DNA of 64,000 nucleotides from Bosea sp. (in: a-proteobacteria) (GTDB lineage: Bacteria > Pseudomonadota > Alphaproteobacteria > Rhizobiales > Beijerinckiaceae): positions 2,294,501 to 2,358,500 of the forward strand of contig NZ_JAMLIX010000001.1 in NCBI RefSeq assembly GCF_023953965.1, given 5' to 3'. Shown here one piece after another: positions 30,211-37,621 of this stretch. The position numbers and the translations under genes were made by a program. The notes beneath the pieces were generated by a model. That model did not search any database. It was given only the letters and a program-made list of their open reading frames with translations, and had not been told where the DNA came from. Numbering within the stretch: the stretch's first letter is position 1; every line of letters starts with the position of its first letter.

Positions 30211-31439
30211 GCCTGCGCGAACACCTGCTCGAACATTTCTTCCGCTATCTCGCGGTCGAGAGCCAGAGCGACCCGCGGGCGACGAGCCTGCCGAGCACGC
30301 CCGGACAGCAGAGGCTGGCCGAGCTGCTCGCCGGCGAGTTGCGCGCGCTCGGCCTCGACGACGTCGTCGTCGACGACCACGCCACGGTGACCGCGCGCAA
30401 GCGGGGCAACCGGCCAGGCGCGCCGCGCATCGGCTTCATCGCCCATATCGATACCGTCGATGTCGGCCTGTCGCCGGCGATCAGGCCGCAGGTGCTGCGC
30501 TTCGAGGGGCAGGATCTGTGCCTCAACCGGGGCGAGGACATCTGGCTGCGGGTCGCCGAGCATCCCGAGATCGTGCGCTGGAAGGGCAGCGACATCGTCT
30601 TCAGCGACGGCACCAGCGTGCTCGGCGCCGACAACAAGGCGGCGATCGCGATCGTGATGACGCTGTTGGCGAAGCTTGGTCCGCAGGACGGGCACGGCGA
30701 CATCCTGGTCGCCTTCGTGCCGGACGAGGAGATCGGCCTGCGCGGGGCCAAGGCGCTCGATCTGACCCGGTTCGACTGCGATTTCGCCTATACGATCGAC
30801 AGTTGCGAGGTCGGCGAGGTGGTGATCGAGAACTTCAACGCGGCCGGCGCCGAGATCGTCTTCACCGGCGTCACCGCCCATCCGATGTCTGCCAAGGGCG
30901 TGATGGTCAATCCGCTGCTGATGGCGCAGGATTTCGTCGCCGCCTTCGATCGTGCGCAGACGCCCGAGAACACCGAAGGCCGCGAGGGCTATGTCTGGTT
31001 CACCGAGCTTGCCGCCAATGCGGCGCAGGCGGTGCTCAAGGCCAATATCCGCGAGTTCGACAAGGCAGCCTTCGAAGCGCGCAAGCGGCGGATCGGGGAA
31101 GTCGCGGCCGAGATCGCCGGGCGCTATCCGACCGGGCGCGTGACCTTCGAGGTGAGCGACACCTATGGCAACATCGCCGACAGCATGGGCGAGGATCGGC
31201 GCTCGGTCGATCTGCTGATGGCTGCGCTGGCCGAGCTTGAGATCACGCCGAAGCTCATCCCGATGCGGGGCGGCACTGACGGGGCGGCCCTCTCGGCGCG
31301 GGGGCTGCCGACGCCGAACTTCTTCACCGGCGCGTATAATTTCCACTCGCGCTTCGAATTCCTGCCCGTCCCGGCCTTCGAGACCGCCTATGAGGTGGCG
31401 CGGCGGATCTGCCTGCTGGCGGGGCGGGGCGAAGTCTAG
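30207..31439 (+). CDS. pepT: Peptidase T (tripeptide aminopeptidase)
   Basis: A 410-residue M20B zinc exopeptidase that removes the N-terminal residue of tripeptides. Metal-site motifs are HIDTVD, LGADNKAAIAIVM (bridging aspartate), PDEEIGLRGA (catalytic and ligand glutamates), DSCEVGE and, near the end, GTDGAALSARGLPTPNFFTG. The length matches PepT. It starts at ATG 30207 in a four-base overlap with the Doc gene, suggesting it is translated from the toxin-antitoxin message; a separate promoter is not obvious. Confidence 0.95.
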   Translation: MSLREHLLEHFFRYLAVESQSDPRATSLPSTPGQQRLAELLAGELRALGLDDVVVDDHATVTARKRGNRPGAPRIGFIAHIDTVDVGLSPAIRPQVLRFEGQDLCLNRGEDIWLRVAEHPEIVRWKGSDIVFSDGTSVLGADNKAAIAIVMTLLAKLGPQDGHGDILVAFVPDEEIGLRGAKALDLTRFDCDFAYTIDSCEVGEVVIENFNAAGAEIVFTGVTAHPMSAKGVMVNPLLMAQDFVAAFDRAQTPENTEGREGYVWFTELAANAAQAVLKANIREFDKAAFEARKRRIGEVAAEIAGRYPTGRVTFEVSDTYGNIADSMGEDRRSVDLLMAALAELEITPKLIPMRGGTDGAALSARGLPTPNFFTGAYNFHSRFEFLPVPAFETAYEVARRICLLAGRGEV

Positions 31440-31501
31440 CGGTACTGGCGCTCGGCCGGGCGCGGCCTACATCTTCAGGGGAAAGCGAGAGCCAGCCGCC
31501 C

Positions 31502-32863
31502 ATGTCCGAACGCGACGCCGAAGCCAACCGATTCTCCGCCCGCGCGGCGCGCTATGCCCGCGTCGGCGCCAATGTCGGCGGCGTCGCGGCGCGGATCGCG
31601 GGGGCGCGGCTGTTCGGCGTCGAGGGCCGCGAGGCATCCAATGCCGAGGCGCTGGCCAGGGCGCTGGGGGGCTTGAAAGGGCCGATCATGAAGGTGGCGC
31701 AGCTCGTCGCCACCATTCCCGACGTCGTGCCGCCGGAATACGCCGCCGAATTGCAGAAGCTGCAATCGCAGGCGCCGCCGATGGGCGCGGCCTTCGTCAA
31801 GCGGCGGATGATGGCCGAACTCGGGCCGCGCTGGCGCGAGCGCTTCGGCACATTCGAGCTGAAGCCGGTGGCGGCGGCCTCGCTCGGGCAGGTCCATCGC
31901 GCGACCACGCTCGAAGGCACCGCACTCGCCTGTAAGCTGCAATATCCCGACATGGAATCGGCGGTGGAGGCCGATATCGCGCAGCTTCAGGTGCTGTTCT
32001 CGCTGCACCGGCGCATGGGTGCGGTGATCGATACGACCGAGATCGCCAAGGAGATCGGCGCGCGCGTGCGCGAGGAGCTCGATTACCGCCGCGAGGCGAA
32101 GCATATCGCGCTCTACCGCGCTATCCTGGCCGATACGCCGCAGGTGCGCGTGCCGCGGGCCGAACCGGAGCTGTCGACGCGGCGCCTGATCACAATGCAC
32201 TGGCTCGATGGCAGCCCGATCCTGTCTCACAAGCAGGACGGGCAGGGCGCGCGCGACCTGATCGCGACGGCGATGTTCAAGGCCTGGTGGCGGCCCTTCA
32301 GCCATCACGGCGTCATCCATGGCGATCCGCATCTCGGCAACTACACGGTTTTCTCGGAGGATGGCGCGCCTGCCGGCATCAACCTGCTCGACTATGGCTG
32401 CATCCGCATCTTCCCGGAGGCTTTCGTCGGCGGCGTGGTCGATCTCTATAAAGGTCTGCGCGACGGCGACGAGGCCCGCGTCGTCCATGCCTACGAGACC
32501 TGGGGCTTCAAGGGGCTGAGCCGGGATCTGGTCGAGACGCTGAACATCTGGGCGCGCTTCATCTACGGGCCCTTGCTGGAGGATCGGGTCAGGCGCATCG
32601 CCGAGGGCGTCAGCCCGGCCGAATACGGCCGCAAGCAGGCTTTCCAGGTGCATCAGGCGTTGAAGAAGCGCGGACCGGTGACGGTGCCGCGCGAGTTCGT
32701 CTTCATGGATCGCGCCGCGATCGGACTCGGCGGCGTCTTCCTGCATCTCGACGCCGAACTGAACTTCCACCGGCTGTTCGAGGCGGAGATCGACGGCTTC
32801 TGCGTCGCGCGCGTCGCCGAGCGGCAAGGCGCCGCGCTGGCCGAGGCGGGGCTGAAGGCATAG
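31502..32863 (+). CDS. ABC1/UbiB-like atypical kinase
   Basis: A 453-residue protein of the AarF/ABC1/UbiB family, atypical kinase-fold proteins linked to ubiquinone synthesis in other bacteria and mitochondria. Visible are the N-terminal motif MKVAQL (residues 63-68; most of the family have KxGQ, here KVAQ), the alanine-rich loop AAASLGQVHRATTLEG, the ATP lysine in ACKLQYPD, the catalytic VIHGDPHLGNYTV, and the metal-binding aspartate in LLDYGCIRIF. It is soluble, without the C-terminal membrane helices of E. coli UbiB. It follows pepT by 62 bases. Coenzyme Q biosynthesis is a reasonable guess only. Confidence 0.85.
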   Translation: MSERDAEANRFSARAARYARVGANVGGVAARIAGARLFGVEGREASNAEALARALGGLKGPIMKVAQLVATIPDVVPPEYAAELQKLQSQAPPMGAAFVKRRMMAELGPRWRERFGTFELKPVAAASLGQVHRATTLEGTALACKLQYPDMESAVEADIAQLQVLFSLHRRMGAVIDTTEIAKEIGARVREELDYRREAKHIALYRAILADTPQVRVPRAEPELSTRRLITMHWLDGSPILSHKQDGQGARDLIATAMFKAWWRPFSHHGVIHGDPHLGNYTVFSEDGAPAGINLLDYGCIRIFPEAFVGGVVDLYKGLRDGDEARVVHAYETWGFKGLSRDLVETLNIWARFIYGPLLEDRVRRIAEGVSPAEYGRKQAFQVHQALKKRGPVTVPREFVFMDRAAIGLGGVFLHLDAELNFHRLFEAEIDGFCVARVAERQGAALAEAGLKA

Positions 32864-32941
32864 TGGCGCGCTGCCGCGTTGCTCCTGCGCCGCGGGTGCG
32901 CTACAGGCGTGGGGACCTCAAGTCTTTTCAGGATCGAGACC

Positions 32942-33226
32942 ATGGCCGAGCACGCCCATCACGCCGACATCCCCGCGATGGACTATCGTGAGCATGAGCG
33001 GACCTATGCCGGCTTCCTCCTGCTCGCCGAGGTGGTGACGGTCGCCTCGCTCGCCATCGTCGCGGCGCTCGCGGTCGGCGGCGCCAAGCATGCCTGGGGC
33101 ACGGCGCTGTTCGGCACGCTGATCGCCGTCATCGGCGCCGTCGTCGGCATCGCCGCGCCCTCGATCTCGTGGCGCGCGCCGGCCGTCTCGCTGGTGCTGA
33201 TGCTGCTCGCGCTCGTCCTGCTCTGA
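32942..33226 (+). CDS. aa3-type cytochrome c oxidase subunit IV
   Basis: A 94-residue membrane protein matching the alphaproteobacterial aa3 oxidase subunit IV family: a short hydrophilic head with the hallmark MDYREHERTYAGFL (residues about 14-27) followed by two or three hydrophobic helices rich in Ala, Val and Leu. In Paracoccus this subunit is a single-helix accessory of the oxidase; this version has a longer hydrophobic tail. The start ATG 32942 follows AGGATCGAGACC. The oxidase core genes are not in this window. Confidence 0.8.
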   Translation: MAEHAHHADIPAMDYREHERTYAGFLLLAEVVTVASLAIVAALAVGGAKHAWGTALFGTLIAVIGAVVGIAAPSISWRAPAVSLVLMLLALVLL

Positions 33227-33233
33227 TTCTCGC

Positions 33234-33509
33234 TCAGGCCGGCAGGATCAGGCACCCGAAGCGCCAGCCGTTCGACCAGCGGACCTCGGCCCGCACGGGC
33301 CCCCGCCCGGGCAGATCGACGGTGACGATCGAGCCGACGAGCACCGTCTCCTCGGCTTCGGCCATGAAACCCGAATCCGAGATGTTTCCGAGTTTGGCGA
33401 AAAGCTCGCGGCCGGCGTGATCCGCGATCGTGATATCGGCCGTGCACTCCCAGCGCGCCGGGCGGTCGATATGCTTGCGTTCGGTCGCGGCCATCATCAT
33501 GTCGGTCAT
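33234..33509 (-). CDS. PilZ domain protein
   Basis: A 91-residue protein made of one PilZ domain. The second c-di-GMP motif is intact as NISDSGF, followed by VGSIVTVDLPGRGPVRAEVRW and a final WRFGCLIL strand. The first motif, normally RxxxR, is degenerate (ERKHIDRPARW). It could still bind, or it could be a non-binding PilZ. I start at ATG 33509 with AGGGAGAC upstream; a longer frame to 33635 lacks a ribosome-binding site. It is convergent with the oxidase subunit gene, only 7 bases apart. Confidence 0.8.
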   Translation of the reverse strand: MTDMMMAATERKHIDRPARWECTADITIADHAGRELFAKLGNISDSGFMAEAEETVLVGSIVTVDLPGRGPVRAEVRWSNGWRFGCLILPA

Positions 33510-33677
33510 GTCGGTGCGGTCTCCCTCGCCATCGAGCGGCTGGACGCCAGCGCGGCGGATCTCAGCCTTAACGTCGGATTGATCCGATGCTCGAATATCG
33601 GGCAGGAGGTCTTTCAGCCCGTTTAAGGGCGGCACGACAATTATCCGGATATGCGATAGGCCGTGCTGCCGGCTGCG

Positions 33678-34529
33678 TCAGCTGCGGAACAGGCCGCCTC
33701 CGCCGCCCATGCGCGAGGAGCCGGCGCGGGCGAGCGCGTTGTTGCCGTCGAGCGAGAGCGCGCGCTGATAGGCTTCCGAGGCCTCGGCCTTCTTGCCGAG
33801 CTTCTCGAAGGCGAAGCCGCGGCCGGCCCAGGCATCGGCGCTGCGGTTGTCGACGTTGAGCGCGGCGGTGAAATCCTCGAGCGCGGCATCGTATTTGCCG
33901 AGCGCGTTCAGGCTCTGGCCGCGCGCGATATAGGGTGGGGCGGTATAGGGGTTGCGGTCGATCACCGAGTCGAAATCGGTGACGGCGTGCTGGTGCTGGC
34001 CTTCCTTCTGGTAGACGAGGCCGCGCGCATGGAAGGCTTCCGCCGATTCGGGGTTGAGGCGGATCGCGGTGTTGAGATCGGCGAGCGCCTGCTGGCTGTT
34101 GCCCTGCTGGCGCAGCAGGTTGGCGCGGGCGATATAGGCCGGCGCGTAATTCGGATTGGCGGTGGTGGCGCGGTTGAAATCGGCCAGCGCCGAATCGTTG
34201 CGGCCGCTCTGGCGCAGCGCCAGGCCGCGATTCGTGTAGGCGGAGGCGAGGTTGGGATCGAGCTGCACCGCCTTGGTGAAATCGGCGATCGCATCGGAGA
34301 AGCGGCCGACGCGGGCATAGGCCGCGCCGCGGGTGTTGTAGGCGCCGGGATCGTTCGGGTTGCGGGAGATGACCTCGGTCAGCGAGCCGATATTGACGCT
34401 GGCGTCGGCGGCGTCGCGCGTGTCGAGCTCGGCGACGGCGGGCTGGGAGCCGAGATTGGAGACGGTGTCGCAACCTGCGAGCGCCAGCGCCATGCCGGCT
34501 GCGGCCAACCAGTTACTGCCTCGGATCAT
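33678..34529 (-). CDS. TPR-repeat lipoprotein
   Basis: A protein of about 283 residues, exported and lipidated: the signal peptide ends LALAGC. The mature protein is a run of tetratricopeptide repeats from about residue 50 to 270; repeated motifs are AYNTRGAAYARVGRFSDAIAD, AYTNRGLALRQSGRNDSAL, AYIARANLLRQQGNSQQALA and relatives, about six to seven units. A Gly/Arg-rich tail follows. TPR lipoproteins usually act as scaffolds in the envelope; the partner here is unknown. GAGGCAGAGC precedes ATG 34529; ATG 34541, four codons upstream, is an alternative. Confidence 0.85.
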   Translation of the reverse strand: MIRGSNWLAAAGMALALAGCDTVSNLGSQPAVAELDTRDAADASVNIGSLTEVISRNPNDPGAYNTRGAAYARVGRFSDAIADFTKAVQLDPNLASAYTNRGLALRQSGRNDSALADFNRATTANPNYAPAYIARANLLRQQGNSQQALADLNTAIRLNPESAEAFHARGLVYQKEGQHQHAVTDFDSVIDRNPYTAPPYIARGQSLNALGKYDAALEDFTAALNVDNRSADAWAGRGFAFEKLGKKAEASEAYQRALSLDGNNALARAGSSRMGGGGGLFRS

Positions 34530-34643
34530 GCTCTGCCTCATCGGTTTTCGTGCTTCGCCTGCCGCGATGCCCATCCCCCCGCAGGGTGAGCGGCCTTGCG
34601 GAGAAGACGCCCGAAACCCGCCAAAACTTGGTTAACGCCGCCG

Positions 34644-34678
34644 AAAACAAAGCGCGCCCGGAGCCGGCTCCAGGCGCG
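34644..34678 (-). terminator. Intrinsic terminator of rpsU
   Basis: On the minus strand CGCGCC-T-GGAGCC pairs with GGCTCC-G-GGCGCG with no loop beyond the central CC/GG turn (34653-34678), followed by CTTTGTTTT. It lies about 45 bases beyond the rpsU stop. Confidence 0.7.
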
Positions 34679-34721
34679 AATCGCTACCGGCCTTGCGGCA
34701 GCCGTCAGGCCGCCGCCCAGG

Positions 34722-34955
34722 TCAGGGACGCTTGGGCTTCACCGGCGCGGGCAGCAGGCCCTCGCGCTGGAGCTTCTTGCGGACGAGCTTGCGGGCGCGA
34801 CGGACGGCCTCGGCCTTCTCGCGTGCCTTCTTCTCGGACGGCTTCTCGTAGTGACCACGAAGCTTCATCTCACGGAAGATGCCCTCGCGCTGCATCTTCT
34901 TCTTGAGGGCGCGGAGCGCCTGATCGACATTGTTGTCGCGAACGAGAACCTGCAC
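34722..34955 (-). CDS. rpsU: 30S ribosomal protein bS21
   Basis: bS21, a small basic protein of the 30S platform that helps initiation; 77 residues. The N-terminus [19 protein letters not shown] is diagnostic and the C-terminal half is an Arg/Lys helix ([20 protein letters not shown]) ending [11 protein letters not shown]. The start is a GTG at 34955 with CAAGGACGG upstream; no ATG gives the correct N-terminus. It is alone, with its own terminator. Confidence 0.97.
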   Translation of the reverse strand: MQVLVRDNNVDQALRALKKKMQREGIFREMKLRGHYEKPSEKKAREKAEAVRRARKLVRKKLQREGLLPAPVKPKRP

Positions 34956-35150
34956 GTGAAACGTCCGTCCTTGAGCGTTGATCCAGAAATGGGGACCAGC
35001 GGCGAGGCTTGCCCACCGCGGAAGATGGCTGCCGATAGCAGAATTCATTTCGGCTGTCCACGCCGTGGAGCCGTGAAAATCGGGGGCTTTGCGCCGAAGG
35101 CCCGGGCGGTGTGGAGAATTGCTGGACCGTTCCCCGTCGGCACCGCTGCT

Positions 35151-35189
35151 GTCATTCCGGGGCGCGCCATAGGCGCGCCCCGGAATGAC
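35151..35189. repeat. 18-base perfect inverted repeat downstream of purK
   Basis: GTCATTCCGGGGCGCGCC (35151-35168) and its exact complement (35172-35189) with a 3-base ATA loop. It belongs to the TCATTCCGGG-type intergenic palindromes seen elsewhere in the window and lies 6 bases past the purK stop, where it may end or protect the purEK transcript. There is no T-run. Confidence 0.75.
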
Positions 35190-35194
35190 AAGGA

Positions 35195-36301
35195 TTAGGC
35201 GCGCTCCTGCGTCACCCGGGTGACGTGGCCCATCTTGCGGCCGGGGCGGGCGTCGCGCTTGCCGTAGAGATGCAGATGCGCGCCGGGCTCGGCCAGGATC
35301 TCGCGCCAGCGCAGGGCGCCTGCGCCGATCAGGTTCTCCATCTCGACGCGGCCGCGCCGTGCCGTGGCGCCGAGCGGGAAGCCGCAGACGGCGCGCACAT
35401 GCTGGTGGAACTGCGAGGTCTGCGCGCCTTCGCTGGTCCAGTGCCCGGAATTATGGACGCGCGGGGCGATCTCGTTGACGACGACGCGCTCACCGAGGCT
35501 GCCCTCGGCCTCGGTCACGAACATCTCCACGGCGAAGACGCCGACATAGCCCAGCGCTTCGCCGATGCGGCGGGCCGCCTCGATCGCCTGCAACGCGGCG
35601 CCCTGCGAGAGTGCCGCCGGGACGCGGGTGAAGGCGAGGATGTGGTCGCGGTGCTCGTTCTCGCAGACGTCGAAGGCGGCGAAGGCGCCGTCGATCCCGC
35701 GCGCGGCGACCACCGAGACCTCGCGCACGAAGGCGACGAAGCCTTCGAGGATCGCGGGGAAGCGGCCGATCGCCTCATGCGCCTGCGCAAGGTCGCTGCC
35801 CGGCGCGATCTTGACCTGGCCCTTGCCGTCATAGCCGAAGCGGCGGGTCTTCAGCACGCAGGGGCGGCCGAGCTCGGCGGCGGCGGCATCGAGATCGGCG
35901 AGCGAATCGACGGCCCGGAACGGCGCGACGGCCAGGCCCAGCCCGGCGACGAAGCGCTTCTCGCTGAGGCGGTCCTGCGTCACCGCCAGCGCCCGCGCAC
36001 CGGGGTGGAGCGGCACGCGCGCGGCGAGGAAGGCGGCGGTGGCGGCCGGGACGTTCTCGAACTCGTAGGTCACGACGTCGACGGCGCCGGCGAAGCGGGC
36101 GAGGGCCTCTTCGTCCTCGTAGTCCGCGACGGTGTGCCGCGCTGCGACGTCGAAGGCGGGGCTGTCGGCCTCGGGTGCGAGGATATGGCAGCGCACGCCG
36201 AGATCGGCGGCGGCGAGCGCGATCATCCGGGCGAGCTGGCCACCGCCGAGGATGCCGAGCATGGCGCCCGGCGCAAGGCCGGTGGGGACGGGGGGATTCA
36301 T
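35195..36301 (-). CDS. purK: 5-(carboxyamino)imidazole ribonucleotide synthase
   Basis: PurK makes N5-CAIR from AIR, bicarbonate and ATP in purine synthesis; 368 residues of the ATP-grasp superfamily. It opens with the nucleotide-binding [19 protein letters not shown], has the family TYEFENVPA, the ATP-grasp core [32 protein letters not shown], and the closing [14 protein letters not shown] and [15 protein letters not shown]. It overlaps purE by four bases (ATGA), so the two are co-translated. Confidence 0.97.
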   Translation of the reverse strand: MNPPVPTGLAPGAMLGILGGGQLARMIALAAADLGVRCHILAPEADSPAFDVAARHTVADYEDEEALARFAGAVDVVTYEFENVPAATAAFLAARVPLHPGARALAVTQDRLSEKRFVAGLGLAVAPFRAVDSLADLDAAAAELGRPCVLKTRRFGYDGKGQVKIAPGSDLAQAHEAIGRFPAILEGFVAFVREVSVVAARGIDGAFAAFDVCENEHRDHILAFTRVPAALSQGAALQAIEAARRIGEALGYVGVFAVEMFVTEAEGSLGERVVVNEIAPRVHNSGHWTSEGAQTSQFHQHVRAVCGFPLGATARRGRVEMENLIGAGALRWREILAEPGAHLHLYGKRDARPGRKMGHVTRVTQERA

Positions 36302-36798
36302 GCGTCGTCCCGGCTCGGGCGCTCGGCGATGCCGGCGCTCTGGCGGGCGCGCCAGGCGTCGAGCCGCTCGGCCAGCGCCGCATCGGAGAGGGCGAGCACG
36401 GCGGCGGCGAGGAGGGCGGCGTTGACCGCGCCGGCGCGGCCGATCGCCAGCGTGCCGACGGGGATGCCGGCCGGCATCTGCACGATCGAGAGCAGGCTGT
36501 CCTGGCCCGACAGGGCCTTGGATTCGACCGGCACGCCGAAGACCGGCAGCGGCGTCAGCGAAGCGGTCATGCCGGGCAGGTGGGCGGCGCCGCCGGCGCC
36601 GGCGATCACCACCTTGAAGCCTTCGGCCCTGGCTCCTTTCGCGAAGGCGAAGAGCCGTTCCGGGGTGCGATGGGCCGAGACGATGCGGGCGTCGTAGGGG
36701 ATGGCGAGCGCGTCGAGCGCCTCGGCGGCGTGACGCATCGTCGTCCAGTCGGACTGGCTGCCCATGATGATGGCGACGGGGGGGCTCAAGGCGGCCAT
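36298..36798 (-). CDS. purE: N5-carboxyaminoimidazole ribonucleotide mutase
   Basis: Class I PurE, moving the carboxyl from N5 to C4 of AIR; 166 residues. The N-terminal motif is [19 protein letters not shown], followed by [16 protein letters not shown], the catalytic [12 protein letters not shown] (histidine), and [26 protein letters not shown] in short pieces. It is the first gene of purEK. Confidence 0.97.
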   Translation of the reverse strand: MAALSPPVAIIMGSQSDWTTMRHAAEALDALAIPYDARIVSAHRTPERLFAFAKGARAEGFKVVIAGAGGAAHLPGMTASLTPLPVFGVPVESKALSGQDSLLSIVQMPAGIPVGTLAIGRAGAVNAALLAAAVLALSDAALAERLDAWRARQSAGIAERPSRDDA

Positions 36799-36900
36799 GA
36801 GATCCGTTCGGGCTCGGCTTTGCGTAAAGCGCGCGATCTAGACCGGTCGAGGCCGGGGAAGCAAGCGCGAATCGGTGCCGGGCCGCCGAAACGGGCGGGC

Positions 36901-37125
36901 TCAGGCGATGATGTCGGGCGTCAGCGCGTCCTCGATCTGGGCGATGCGGTCTTTCAGGTAGAGCTTGCGCTTCTTCAGGCGCTGCACCTGGATCTGGTTG
37001 ATCGAGCCGACGCGCTCCAGCGCGTCGATGGCGCTGTCGAGATCGCGATGCTCCTCGCGCAGCCGCGCCAGTTCGCTGGTGAAGGTCTCGACCTCTTCCG
37101 GGCTGAGCTCGAATCCCATGGCCAT
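36901..37125 (-). CDS. DUF465/YdcH family protein
   Basis: A 74-residue helical-hairpin protein of the YdcH (DUF465) family: FELSPEEVETFTSELARLREEHRDLDSAI is one coiled-coil arm, and INQIQVQRLKKRKLYLKDRIAQI the other, with the typical LKKRKLxLKDxI motif. Function unknown. Two in-frame ATGs (37125, 37119) are equally good starts. It is divergent from a second DUF465 gene 224 bases away. Confidence 0.88.
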   Translation of the reverse strand: MAMGFELSPEEVETFTSELARLREEHRDLDSAIDALERVGSINQIQVQRLKKRKLYLKDRIAQIEDALTPDIIA

Positions 37126-37349
37126 CTCATCATCGCCTTGATCGCGGGCGACTATGCGCGCGCCGCCCGATGTCCCGCAAGTGCGGGCGTGGCGGCGTCG
37201 GGCATGGCGAAGCCATCTATTCACGGCTTTCCGGAAACGGACCGGTGACGATCACAGAATCTCATGGGTGCCCTGCGACGGCACGGGGCAGACGTGAAGC
37301 CGGCTCTATGCCAGATTGGCAGTGTCAATGGTTCATCAGGAGGATCCAG

Positions 37350-37538
37350 ATGTCGTTGCAGACCCGTCTTGCGGAACTCGAGCGCAAGCATCGTCAGCTC
37401 GAAGACGCCATCGCCCAGGCCGTGGCGAGTCCGTCTTCCAGCGACCTCAGCCTCGCCGAGCTGAAGCGGAAGAAATTGCAACTGAAGGATGAGATCGAGC
37501 GTGTCCGGCAGACCATGCCGGAGCCGACCTTGCATTGA
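37350..37538 (+). CDS. DUF465/YdcH family protein (second copy)
   Basis: A 62-residue paralogue of the gene just described. It has the same two-arm layout: LAELERKHRQLEDAIAQA, a short Pro/Ser linker, then LAELKRKKLQLKDEIERV. The start at 37350 is fixed by CAGGAGGATCC. In many rhizobia two or more of these occur together and in tandem; here they are divergent. An intrinsic terminator follows. Confidence 0.88.
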   Translation: MSLQTRLAELERKHRQLEDAIAQAVASPSSSDLSLAELKRKKLQLKDEIERVRQTMPEPTLH

Positions 37539-37542
37539 TCGG

Positions 37543-37559
37543 CGGGCCAAAGCGGCCCG
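37543..37559 (+). terminator. Small hairpin after the DUF465 gene
   Basis: CGGGCC (37543-37548) pairs with GGCCCG (37554-37559) around AAAGC. No T-run follows; the stronger terminator is at 37584. Confidence 0.35.
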
Positions 37560-37583
37560 TGGATCATCACGAAGGCACCGATG

Positions 37584-37608
37584 AACCGGCCCGAGAGGGC
37601 CGGTTTTT
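37584..37608 (+). terminator. Intrinsic terminator after the DUF465 gene
   Basis: AACCGGCCC (37584-37592) pairs with GGGCCGGTT (37597-37605), four-base loop GAGA, and the T-run extends to 37608. It lies 46 bases past the DUF465 stop and just before the 3' end of the convergent ligase gene. Confidence 0.9.
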
Positions 37609-37621
37609 CGTTGGCGGCGCG

